NCBI GenBank assembly: GCA_964355045.1
Contig: CAYHCM010000090.1
Location: 1-15,877, forward strand
DNA from: JABWCE01 sp964355045
GTDB taxonomy: Bacteria > Bacteroidota > Bacteroidia > NS11-12g > UBA9320
Reading direction: 5' to 3'
Length of the DNA: 15,877 nt
Part shown: piece by piece, positions 1 to 5,952 of the stretch
Position numbering within the stretch: position 1 is the stretch's first letter
Layout of the letters: every line of letters begins with the position of its first letter
Made by a program: the position numbers and the translations under genes
The notes under the pieces: generated by a model
The model's input: only the letters and a program-made list of their open reading frames with translations
What the model was told of the DNA's origin: nothing
The model's database searches: none

Positions 1-240
1 AAAAGTAAGCATTGCTTCTTAAAATTCAAATGGGTTTTTTAAAAGTTCCTAATTACACAGTTTGGGTAATAATCCATAGCATTGGTAAGCGGTTTTTTCG
101 GAGTCCAGATTCCCCCTTTTAAAGGGGGTTAGGGGGATTTTTTTGTAATTTATCACCCGACATATTTTATAAACGCACTTTCCTATAAATATTTGACAGG
201 TCAAATGGATGCAAATGTTCCGGGTTATTGGTTCGATGTA
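1..240. other. Non-coding stretch, no gene seen
   Basis: No open frame of convincing length or composition is present on either strand. The only structure noticed is the G/C-run palindrome annotated separately. The left neighbour lies outside the window, so this may be the trailing region of a gene further left or the space downstream of the minus-strand lipoprotein gene. Confidence 0.6.
111..145. repeat. C5/G5 palindromic repeat with T tail
   Basis: CCCCCTTT (112-119) and AAAGGGGG (121-128) form a perfect 8-bp inverted repeat around one base. It is followed by a second G5 run (132-136) and a T7 run. The shape fits a dispersed intergenic palindrome of the kind common in Bacteroidota, and on the plus strand it could also work as an intrinsic terminator. 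That it is repeated elsewhere in the genome is inference, because only one copy is in the window. Confidence 0.5.
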
Positions 241-249
241 CTTTTTTTT

Positions 250-283
250 AAAAAAAAGAGTTGAAGATTTACCCCAACTCTTT
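250..283 (-). terminator. Intrinsic terminator of the lipoprotein gene
   Basis: AAAGAGTTG (255-263) and CAACTCTTT (275-283) form a perfect 9-bp stem with an 11-base loop. On the minus strand the stem runs into eight T (complement of 250-257). It starts about 25 bp past the stop of the minus-strand lipoprotein gene, the expected place for its terminator. Confidence 0.75.
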
Positions 284-308
284 CTATAATTTTTGTAAAA
301 TATTTTTA

Positions 309-833
309 TTATCGCTTAAATGTAAAGTTTATTTTTGAGGTAGTTTGCACCTGAGTTATAGGGTTTACAAAAACATAATCGGTTTGGCCATGCAGTTCAG
401 TTTCCGAAACGGTTACATTTTCCAAAATAACTTTGGTTGAATTTATCAAACTGAAATAGGCCGAGTTCGTTATTTCAATTTTAGTTTCATTATCTGTAAA
501 TTTCCAATTACCATCCTTCGCGGTTTGTGGCTCGGTGCCGCATTTTAAGTTGCCATTATCAATGGTCATGGTGCTATCGGCATTAAAAATTATAAGATTA
601 TCTTTTTGGCAAGTATCTATCAAAGGAATATCAAACAATTCATAAAAGGTATAATTTGTGGTACCAATAGTAGTAACCAAAGGTGGATTGAAAGTAGCTC
701 TGGTAAGCAACCACGGATGGCCGGCTAATTTTTCGGTATTAGTAGGGTCAGGTTTTTTGTCTTCATCTTTACAGGCATTAAGAACAAATGCACTTACGAT
801 TACCAACATTAATAAGATTTTTGAATATTTCAT
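309..833 (-). CDS. Lipocalin-like outer-membrane lipoprotein
   Basis: A 174-residue lipoprotein. Residues 1-20 are a type II signal peptide (Lys2, Lys5, hydrophobic core) ending in the lipobox LNA-C, so Cys21 should be lipidated after signal peptidase II cleavage. The following residues, Lys-Asp-Glu-Asp, resemble the acidic lipoprotein export signal that sends Bacteroidota lipoproteins to the cell surface. The rest is beta-rich, with a W-x-L-T opening (about residue 41), an N-A-D-S-T-M-T strand and a D-G-N-W-K-F turn, the pattern of short lipocalin-like lipoproteins. Two cysteines (in DTCQ and LKCG) could pair. The ATG is well placed before the signal peptide, and a hairpin with a T run follows the stop. 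The gene appears monocistronic. No ligand or function can be named; the fold is inferred from pattern only. Confidence 0.8.
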   Translation of the reverse strand: MKYSKILLMLVIVSAFVLNACKDEDKKPDPTNTEKLAGHPWLLTRATFNPPLVTTIGTTNYTFYELFDIPLIDTCQKDNLIIFNADSTMTIDNGNLKCGTEPQTAKDGNWKFTDNETKIEITNSAYFSLINSTKVILENVTVSETELHGQTDYVFVNPITQVQTTSKINFTFKR

Positions 834-944
834 ATTTTATTAAATTTTTTTTCAAAAGTGCTTTAAAGATTCCATTCTGCCAAAAAATGTTTGTAATGCG
901 AGTATCAATTTTACGCAAAGTTTGGGTGGGTAAGGATAAAAATA

Positions 945-1130
945 CTTCTCGCAAAGCCGCAAAGACGCAAAGAAAAAAGAAAATAATTGGCATTTTTTGC
1001 AACGGATTAAAATCCAATGCTACAAAATTGAACCGTTCCGATGGAACTTTGAGAATTATTATAAAAAATTATACTCATTTAGTGCAAGGTAATTTGAAAA
1101 CTTTGCGTCTTCGCGTCTTTGCGTGAGAAA
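945..1130. repeat. MITE-like inverted-repeat element
   Basis: This fills most of the 315-base gap between the lipoprotein gene and uvrA. Its ends are imperfect inverted copies of a GCAAAG-rich sequence: 947-974 reads as TCTCGCAAAG, CCGCAAAG, ACGCAAAG, and 1101-1130 is its near reverse complement. Inside are two small palindromes, GGATT-AA-AATCC (1004-1015) and GTTCC-GAT-GGAAC (1035-1047). It holds no convincing gene. The layout suggests a non-autonomous, miniature-transposon-like or REP-type repeat. I recall similar strings as common in environmental Bacteroidota, but that is memory and not something shown here. Confidence 0.6.
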
Positions 1131-1148
1131 ACCAGTGGCTGGAGTTTC

Positions 1149-4061
1149 TCACAACTCCATCCTCAAAAATTTTCCAGTCACACTATTTTTATTCGCTGCT
1201 ATTTGTTCGGGAGTGCCGGTGGCAATTATTTCTCCACCCCGTTTTCCGCCTTCAGGGCCCAGATCAATAATATAATCTGCCACTTTAATCACATCCAGAT
1301 TGTGTTCAATAACCATAACAGAATTTCCTTTTTCAACAAATTGATTTAACAATTCCAACAGATTTTTAATATCTTCAAAATGCAATCCTGTGGTTGGTTC
1401 ATCCAAAATATAAATGGTATTTCCGGTTCCTATTTTTGATAATTCGGTGGCCAGTTTTACCCGCTGTGCTTCTCCTCCGCTAATGGTAGTGCTGCTTTGC
1501 CCAAGGGTGATATACCCTAAACCGGAATCATGCAAGGCCTTAATTTTCCGATAAATGCTTGGGATAGGTTCGAAAAATTCAACCGCCTCATCCACCGCCA
1601 TATCCAACACATCACTAATGGATTTTCCTTTGTATCGAATTTCCAACGTTTCGCGATTGTAACGCCGGGCCATACAACTTTCGCAAGGGACTTCCACATC
1701 GGGCAAAAAATTCATTTCAATTACTTTCATTCCTCCACCCTGACAGGTTTCACAGCGACCGCCTTTTACGTTAAATGAAAACCGACCGGGTTTATAGCCT
1801 CTGATTTTTGATTCGGGTAATTCGGCATATAAATTTCGTATGTCCGTAAAAAACCCAACATAAGTGGATGGATTACTTCGGGGTGTTCGGCCAATGGGAG
1901 ATTGGTCTATTTTTATAACTTTATCAATATTTTCAAGGCCTTTGATAGATTTATAGGCCAAAGGTTTTTTATGAGATTTATAAACATAATGTCCCAAAAT
2001 AGGGTGGAGGGTTTCATTTATCAAGGATGATTTACCACTTCCCGAAACACCTGTAATTCCAATAAATACACCCAAAGGAATTTTTATATCTACATTTTTT
2101 AAATTATTACCCGTGCACCCTGTAAGTTCCAAAAATTTACCGTTGCCTTTTCTTCGTTTTTTGGGAACATCTATTTTTAAATGCCCATTGATATATCCCG
2201 AAGTAAGGGTATCCGATTTTATAAATTCCTGAGGCGTTCCGGCAAACACAATTTGACCTCCAAATTTCCCTGCCTTGGGGCCTATATCCACCACATAATC
2301 GCTTTGCATCATCATTTCCTTGTCGTGTTCTACCACCAAAACGGTATTGCCCACATCACGAAGGGCTTTCAAGGATTCAATCAATTTTTCATTATCGCGC
2401 GGATGTAAGCCAATGCTTGGTTCATCCAAAATATACAATACTTCTTCCAGCTTGGAACCAATTTGCGTAGCCAGCCGTATTCGCTGAGCCTCGCCACCAC
2501 TAAGGGTTCGGGCAGGATTATCAATACTTAAATAATCCAAACCAACCCCTAATAAAAAACTAACCCGGGCTAATATTTCTTTAATTATTTCGGAGCCGAT
2601 AATGGTTTGTCGTTCGTTCAATAATGTATGGGCATTGATAAGCCATTCGTTCAGTTCGCCAATATTCATACGGCTTAAATCTGAAATATTTTTACCCCCG
2701 ATTTTATAATGCAATGCTTCCTGTTTCAATCGGGCACCGCCACATTCGGGGCAATTCACCATACTCATATATTCCTCGGCCCATTGGGCCATAGCATCGG
2801 TTCCTTTTTCGTTATAAGAGGTGAGAAGCATGGTACTTATACCTTTAAAAGTGGTTTGATAAACTTGTTTTACCCCATTATTATAGGTGTATTCCACTTC
2901 AAATTTTTCATCGCTTCCATTCAAAATTATATCCATTGCTTCTTCCGAAAGTTTATTAATCGGGTCGGCCAAACTGAAATGATATTTTTTGGCAATGGCT
3001 CGTAATTGGGTAAACGTCCAGTTTTCACGCATTTCGCCCAAAGGTAAAATACCACCTTTATTGATACTTTTGGTTTTGTCGGGAATAATGACATCTATCT
3101 CAATATCTGAAACAGTTCCCAAACCATCACATTTTTGGCAGGCTCCATAAGGTGAATTAAAGGAAAACGAGTTGGGTTGTGGCTCGTCGTAACTCAATCC
3201 GGTTTTGGCATCCATCAAAAAGCGGCTGAAATGATGGGTTGCATTTTCTACAATATCCCACACCATCATTACCCCTTTACCCACTTTTAAAGCCGTTCTG
3301 ACCGATTCTGTAATCCGGGTTTTGTTGCTGATTTCGGGTTCAATACGGTCCACCACAATATCTATATCGTGAATTTTGTACCGGTCCAGATGCATGCCTG
3401 GTTTTATTTCACTTATTACCCCATCCACCCTTACCTTGCTGTAACCCATTTTAATAACCTGTTCAAACAACTCTCGGTAATGTCCTTTGCGGCCTTTTAT
3501 TAATGGAGCAAGAATGATAGTTCTTTTCAGTTCAAATTTTTGAAGAATGGTTTCAATAATTTGTTCTTCCGTAAACTTCACCATTTTTTCTCCGGTCAAA
3601 TAGGAGTAGGCTTCCCCGGCTCGGGCAAACAACAATCGTAAAAAATCATAAATCTCGGTAATAGTTCCCACGGTGCTTCGCGGGTTTTTATTTACCGTTT
3701 TTTGTTCAATGCTGATAACCGGACTAAGGCCATCAATTTTGTCCACATCAGGCCGTTTCATTTCGCCGATAAACTGACGGGCATAGGCCGAAAAACTCTC
3801 CATATACCGCCTTTGACCTTCGGCATAAATGGTATCAAAAGCCAATGATGATTTTCCGCTGCCACTTAGTCCGGTAAAGACGATAAGGCTGTTTCGAGGA
3901 ATGGATAGGTTTATATTTTTGAGATTATGTTCCCGTGCGCCAATGATATCTATGGTGGGGTTTTGGGAAACAATAAATTCATTTGATTTAGTGGCATGAG
4001 ATATTAACTCTTCCGAGGTTTCCTCACTTTCTGCCTGTTTTTTTCCTTTGGTATTTCCCAC
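1149..4061 (-). CDS. uvrA: Excinuclease ABC subunit A (UvrA)
   Basis: UvrA is the DNA-damage sensor of nucleotide excision repair, a dimeric ABC-type ATPase that loads UvrB at lesions. All hallmarks are visible in 970 residues: Walker A GLSGSGKS (64-71) and GVSGSGKSS (671-679), two SGGEAQR signature motifs, and the Walker B stretches LYILDEPSIGLH and IYILDEPTTGLH. The C-terminal zinc module is intact (Cys770-x2-Cys773-x19-Cys793-x2-Cys796). The first zinc module keeps only its second pair (Cys308, Cys311); the first pair is replaced by Asp284 and Thr287. The start is GTG: an in-frame TAA lies two codons upstream, and no ATG occurs before the first Walker motif. It has a charged N-terminal extension of roughly 30 residues and is slightly longer than the 940-residue E. 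coli protein. No clear promoter or LexA-type site was recognised upstream. Confidence 0.97.
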   Translation of the reverse strand: MGNTKGKKQAESEETSEELISHATKSNEFIVSQNPTIDIIGAREHNLKNINLSIPRNSLIVFTGLSGSGKSSLAFDTIYAEGQRRYMESFSAYARQFIGEMKRPDVDKIDGLSPVISIEQKTVNKNPRSTVGTITEIYDFLRLLFARAGEAYSYLTGEKMVKFTEEQIIETILQKFELKRTIILAPLIKGRKGHYRELFEQVIKMGYSKVRVDGVISEIKPGMHLDRYKIHDIDIVVDRIEPEISNKTRITESVRTALKVGKGVMMVWDIVENATHHFSRFLMDAKTGLSYDEPQPNSFSFNSPYGACQKCDGLGTVSDIEIDVIIPDKTKSINKGGILPLGEMRENWTFTQLRAIAKKYHFSLADPINKLSEEAMDIILNGSDEKFEVEYTYNNGVKQVYQTTFKGISTMLLTSYNEKGTDAMAQWAEEYMSMVNCPECGGARLKQEALHYKIGGKNISDLSRMNIGELNEWLINAHTLLNERQTIIGSEIIKEILARVSFLLGVGLDYLSIDNPARTLSGGEAQRIRLATQIGSKLEEVLYILDEPSIGLHPRDNEKLIESLKALRDVGNTVLVVEHDKEMMMQSDYVVDIGPKAGKFGGQIVFAGTPQEFIKSDTLTSGYINGHLKIDVPKKRRKGNGKFLELTGCTGNNLKNVDIKIPLGVFIGITGVSGSGKSSLINETLHPILGHYVYKSHKKPLAYKSIKGLENIDKVIKIDQSPIGRTPRSNPSTYVGFFTDIRNLYAELPESKIRGYKPGRFSFNVKGGRCETCQGGGMKVIEMNFLPDVEVPCESCMARRYNRETLEIRYKGKSISDVLDMAVDEAVEFFEPIPSIYRKIKALHDSGLGYITLGQSSTTISGGEAQRVKLATELSKIGTGNTIYILDEPTTGLHFEDIKNLLELLNQFVEKGNSVMVIEHNLDVIKVADYIIDLGPEGGKRGGEIIATGTPEQIAANKNSVTGKFLRMEL

Positions 4062-4142
4062 TATTTTTTACGAATCCGCGAAGGTAGATAGTTTTAGGAT
4101 GGAAAAATAGGGTGGGGGGAAAGATTTGTTTTTGAAAGACCC

Positions 4143-4170
4143 AAAATCCAAATTTCAAAATCCAAATTTC
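4143..4170. repeat. Tandem 14-bp duplication
   Basis: Two adjacent identical 14-mers, AAAATCCAAATTTC, are followed by the first four bases of a third. This looks like simple replication-slippage DNA upstream of uvrA; no function is implied. Confidence 0.8.
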
Positions 4171-4191
4171 AAAACTTTCCTTCGCGACTAG

Positions 4192-4309
4192 GACTTCCTG
4201 GTAGGATGTCTATTATGTCATGGTATTATTAGCTAAAGTGACACAGCGGTCAACAGGAGCGAATTGGAATTCTTATAACTCCAAGATCCTGTGGATTAAT
4301 TTGAATTAA
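4192..4309 (+). repeat. Degenerate copy of the pseudoknot-like repeat
   Basis: The 3' end (4293-4309, GGATTAATTTGAATTAA) matches 16 of 17 bases of the end of the element inside vapC2 (6182-6198), in the same orientation. Possible counterparts of the family's stems are TTCCTG (4194-4199) with CAGGAG (4254-4259, one G-T pair) and GTAGGAT (4201-4207) with ATCCTGT (4286-4292, two G-T pairs), again in interleaved order. The left boundary is a guess, and only the right end is solid. Confidence 0.4.
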
Positions 4310-4407
4310 ATGGTAGAACAAGGACGGCTTACCATATTGTAGCTTTCCAATTTCAATTTTAGTGTTGCATAATGAATTTAAAAAACACCATAAATTTATA
4401 ATAACTC

Positions 4408-4439
4408 TATATTTGCACGATAACATTGGTGATGTTATC
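4408..4439 (+). promoter_or_regulatory. TAnnTTTG promoter box plus palindromic operator
   Basis: TATATTTG (4408-4415) fits the Bacteroidota -7 consensus TAnnTTTG. Directly after it, GATAACAT (4419-4426) and ATGTTATC (4432-4439) make a perfect 8-bp inverted repeat around TGGTG. A dyad over the likely transcription start is the classic layout of an autoregulated repressor or antitoxin gene. No -33 TTG was found at the usual distance, and no known repressor is encoded downstream. Confidence 0.5.
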
Positions 4440-4467
4440 AAGCAGAATGATAGTTAATACACTCAAA

Positions 4468-4698
4468 ATGAGTAATACATTAAAAAAAATAACTAGAACT
4501 TCAGGTATTGAAATTAAGCAACTCAAAACCGCGTTAAGTTTTGTAAACGAGCTTCCAATTTACTTGAGCAACACTTTTAAATTTTATGCAGTTGAAATTG
4601 CAGAAAAAAAATTGTGTTGGCAGAATTATTATCTGTCAAAAATTTGTACTTCTGTACAAATCATACGGTATGAGAACATTAACAGGTACATATTATAA
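4468..4698 (+). CDS. Small hypothetical ORF, possibly a remnant
   Basis: This 76-residue reading frame starts at an ATG about 30 bases after the promoter-plus-dyad and is the only frame open across the stretch. The product is mildly basic at its start, with no recognisable domain, signal peptide or helix-turn-helix. It overlaps the start of the next ORF by 29 bases in another frame. The promoter context is the only argument that it is expressed. It may be a truncated remnant of a former regulator or toxin gene, or simply chance. GTG and TTG starts further upstream would fall inside the operator and are less likely. Confidence 0.25.
   Translation: MSNTLKKITRTSGIEIKQLKTALSFVNELPIYLSNTFKFYAVEIAEKKLCWQNYYLSKICTSVQIIRYENINRYIL
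4642..4661 (+). promoter_or_regulatory. Perfect 8-bp inverted repeat before the antitoxin
   Basis: ATTTGTAC (4642-4649) and GTACAAAT (4654-4661) are a perfect dyad around TTCT, ending eight bases before the antitoxin ATG at 4670. Position and symmetry suggest an autoregulatory operator bound by the antitoxin or a toxin-antitoxin complex. No TAnnTTTG box could be assigned next to it. Confidence 0.5.
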
Positions 4699-4888
4699 CG
4701 GCGAACTAAGTCTTGATTTTCCGTTGATAACAGAAAAACCAATTAAAGTTATAATTTCATACAATGAAGAAGAAAAATCCCCTTTAAGTTTATCCGACTT
4801 TTCGTTTGCCGAAACGCAGGAATTATTAAAAGACTGCACAAGTTCATTTGCCGATGAGGTGATAGAAGATAGAAGAAATGCACTATAA
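4670..4888 (+). CDS. Orphan antitoxin-like protein
   Basis: A 72-residue protein beginning Met-Arg-Thr-Leu-Thr-Gly-Thr-Tyr. A beta-hairpin-like first half (TYYNGELSLDFPL, then KVIISYNEEE) precedes a serine-rich linker (SLSDFSF) and a helical acidic tail with ADEVIEDRRNAL. This order, an N-terminal beta region for DNA binding or dimerisation followed by a linear toxin-wrapping tail, is typical of small type II antitoxins found in Bacteroidota before RelE/ParE or PIN toxins. The ATG at 4670 was preferred to an upstream start at 4586 because the dyad at 4642-4661 would otherwise be coding and the preceding residues look unlike protein. The ATG of a possible toxin overlaps its last codons but stops after 12 residues, so the antitoxin is probably orphaned. 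The assignment is by pattern only. Confidence 0.6.
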   Translation: MRTLTGTYYNGELSLDFPLITEKPIKVIISYNEEEKSPLSLSDFSFAETQELLKDCTSSFADEVIEDRRNAL

Positions 4889-4916
4889 AATAATCGTAAA
4901 AAATAATACTAACTGA
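4878..4916 (+). pseudogene. Stub of a RelE/ParE-like toxin
   Basis: An ATG overlapping the end of the antitoxin gene opens a 12-codon frame reading MHYKIIVKNNTN before TGA. A start like M-x-Y-K-I-I-V-K, overlapping an antitoxin stop, is what RelE/ParE-family toxin genes often show. The expected remaining 80 or so codons are not found in any frame downstream; the sequence becomes AT-rich and non-coding. I infer a toxin gene cut off after its first strand. So short a match could be chance. Confidence 0.3.
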
Positions 4917-4957
4917 GAATAAAACGAAGTTAGATGTGATATTAAAAATGTACCTGA

Positions 4958-4973
4958 ATAATACCGATAGAAT
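4958..4973 (-). repeat. Inverted 16-nt copy of the repeat core
   Basis: The reverse complement of these 16 bases is identical to 6508-6523, the ATTC linker plus second P1 strand of the element downstream of vapC2. The flanks do not show a convincing full set of stems, so this is a fragment or degenerate copy in the opposite orientation. Confidence 0.5.
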
Positions 4974-5025
4974 GTTGCTTTGTTTAAAAATATTTTTTTT
5001 ATCTGATGAAACAGAAAATTAAAAT

Positions 5026-5056
5026 TAATTTTGTGTAAGGTTGATGGATTAAATCC
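5026..5056 (+). promoter_or_regulatory. vapBC1 promoter and dyad
   Basis: TAATTTTG (5026-5033) fits the TAnnTTTG -7 consensus. TCTG (5002-5005), 20 bases upstream, is a weak -33 match. GGATT-A-AATCC (5046-5056), between the likely start of transcription and the vapB1 ATG at 5074, could be the operator used for VapBC autoregulation. Confidence 0.45.
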
Positions 5057-5073
5057 GACTTTATAAATATCAA

Positions 5074-5289
5074 ATGGAAACAGTACTTGTTCAAATTAAT
5101 AATAACAAAGCGTATAAGCTTTTAGAAGATTTAGAAGACATGCATATTATTACTTTGTTAAAAAAAAGTAATCAACCGCAACAAAAGCTTTCAGAGAAAT
5201 ATGCCGGTACATTGCGTTCAGATATTGCTGACGAACTTCAAAACTTTATTACTCAAAGCCGCAATGAATGGAACAACCAAAGTATTTAA
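5074..5289 (+). CDS. VapB-type antitoxin (module 1)
   Basis: A 71-residue antitoxin partner of the PIN toxin that starts 22 bases before its own stop. It begins METVLVQINNNKAYKLLEDLEDM, a short strand plus helix, and continues with K-L-S-E-K-Y-A-G-T-L and an amphipathic acidic helix ending Q-S-R-N-E-W-N. It aligns over its full length with the second antitoxin (5740-5952): shared features are M-[ED]-T-x-L, N-x-K-A, L-L-x-D-L-E, L-S-[ED]-K-Y-x-G and the [NS]-E-W end. Position before an overlapping PIN gene is the main functional evidence. Its expected role is to bind and block VapC and repress the operon through the upstream dyad. Confidence 0.75.
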   Translation: METVLVQINNNKAYKLLEDLEDMHIITLLKKSNQPQQKLSEKYAGTLRSDIADELQNFITQSRNEWNNQSI

Positions 5290-5657
5290 TTGATAGCAAT
5301 GCCGCTATTGATTACCTTGGCAAAAAACTGCCTGATACCGGAATGAGTTTTATGAACAGCATAATTGATGCTATTCCTAAAATTTCGGTAATTACAAAAA
5401 TTGAAGTTCTTGGTTTTAATACCCCGGATGAACATTATCAAATATTAGTAAATTTTATGAGTGATGCTCATGTACTGGGTTTATCAGATGAGATAGTGGA
5501 TGCGAGTATTGACCTAAGGAAGAAGTATAAAACTAAATTACCGGATACAATTATAGCGGCAACTGCACTTATTCATAATTTGATTCTCATTTCACGAAAT
5601 ATTTCTGACTTTAAAAGTATTGAAGGCTTACAGGTTATTGACCCGTATAATTTATAA
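5268..5657 (+). CDS. vapC: VapC-type PIN-domain toxin (module 1)
   Basis: A 129-residue PIN-domain ribonuclease, the usual size for VapC toxins, which cleave tRNA or rRNA with Mg2+ or Mn2+. The acidic active-site set is complete: Asp9 in YLIDSNAAIDYL, Glu46 in ITKIEVLGF, Asp93 in KLPDTIIAATAL and Asp114 in SRNISDF. The ATG overlaps vapB1 by 22 bases, the tight coupling typical of these operons, and no other start fits the conserved L-I-D-S-N strand. It appears intact and is paralogous to the broken vapC2 downstream. The last codons, the stop and ten following bases are also shared with vapC2 (identical 21-mer at 5647-5667 and 6449-6469), evidence of module duplication. Confidence 0.9.
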   Translation: MEQPKYLIDSNAAIDYLGKKLPDTGMSFMNSIIDAIPKISVITKIEVLGFNTPDEHYQILVNFMSDAHVLGLSDEIVDASIDLRKKYKTKLPDTIIAATALIHNLILISRNISDFKSIEGLQVIDPYNL

Positions 5658-5688
5658 TTAATACTGACTAACTTTTTTTTTCTTTTAC

Positions 5689-5721
5689 AACTTCAAGAAT
5701 TTAGAAGTTTAATTATCTTTG
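5689..5721 (+). promoter_or_regulatory. vapBC2 promoter box with dyad
   Basis: TATCTTTG (5714-5721) is a clean TAnnTTTG -7 box 18 bases before the vapB2 ATG. Immediately upstream, AACTTC (5689-5694) and GAAGTT (5704-5709) form a 6-bp dyad with a 9-base spacer, a plausible operator. No -33 TTG was seen at the usual spacing. Confidence 0.5.
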
Positions 5722-5739
5722 AAAAAATATTTTGAAATT

Positions 5740-5952
5740 ATGGATACAATGCTGATAGAAGTTACCAATCAAAAAGCCATGGAATTATTGCATGATTTGG
5801 AAGAAAAGCACTGGATTAAGGTGTTGGAAGAAAATAATAAGCCGATAAAAATAAAACTATCTGATAAATACAGGGGCGTATTAACCAAAGAACAAGGGCA
5901 AAGCCTGAATGAACACATTAAACAAATGAGGAGTGAATGGGGAGATATTTGA
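5740..5952 (+). CDS. VapB-type antitoxin (module 2)
   Basis: A 70-residue paralogue of the first VapB. The ATG at 5740 is chosen over a TTG at 5719 because the homologous first antitoxin begins at the same place (MDTMLIEV against METVLVQI) and the TTG lies in the promoter box. The order is strand, helix (KAMELLHDLEEKHW), a basic stretch (KPIKIKLSDKYRG) and a helix ending QMRSEWGDI, which should wrap the toxin. It appears intact although its toxin gene, which overlaps it by 16 bases, is disrupted, so it now probably acts alone, as an orphan antitoxin or by neutralising the related VapC1. Cross-neutralisation is inference. Confidence 0.75.
   Translation: MDTMLIEVTNQKAMELLHDLEEKHWIKVLEENNKPIKIKLSDKYRGVLTKEQGQSLNEHIKQMRSEWGDI

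Larger units (their letters stand above)
4062..4407. other. Gene-free spacer with small repeats
   Basis: No gene was recognised here. It holds a perfect 14-bp tandem duplication (AAAATCCAAATTTC at 4143-4156 and 4157-4170), a GAATT-GG-AATTC palindrome (4261-4272), and the 3' end of a repeat family seen again near vapC2 (4293-4309, annotated separately). It separates minus-strand uvrA from the plus-strand toxin-antitoxin patch and looks like decayed accessory DNA. Confidence 0.6.

Noticed and set aside
112..136. G-quadruplex at the two G5 runs
   Set aside because: Only two long G runs are present, too few for a standard intramolecular quadruplex; the C5/G5 palindrome is the simpler reading.
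205..264. 19-codon plus-strand frame starting MDANVPGYW before the terminator
   Set aside because: It runs into the poly-T/poly-A arm of the terminator, has no ribosome-binding site or recognisable product, and is probably chance.
1141..1158. GGAGTT/AACTCC hairpin over the uvrA stop as terminator
   Set aside because: The stem is six pairs and no T run follows on the minus strand.
1149..3005. Several plus- and minus-strand open frames inside uvrA
   Set aside because: They are out-of-frame shadows of a fully conserved uvrA coding sequence.
4250..4441. 63-codon minus-strand frame
   Set aside because: It covers a repeat end, a promoter box and a palindrome on the other strand, and its composition is unlike protein.
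4586..4669. Upstream extension of the orphan antitoxin
   Set aside because: The extra 28 residues would be encoded across a perfect dyad and look random; the ATG at 4670 gives a typical antitoxin start.
4909..4933. CTAACT/AGTTAG hairpin resembling integron attC core sites
   Set aside because: The spacing is only 13 bases, the R-box consensus is not met on one side and no L boxes or integrase gene are present, so a cassette-array interpretation is not supported.
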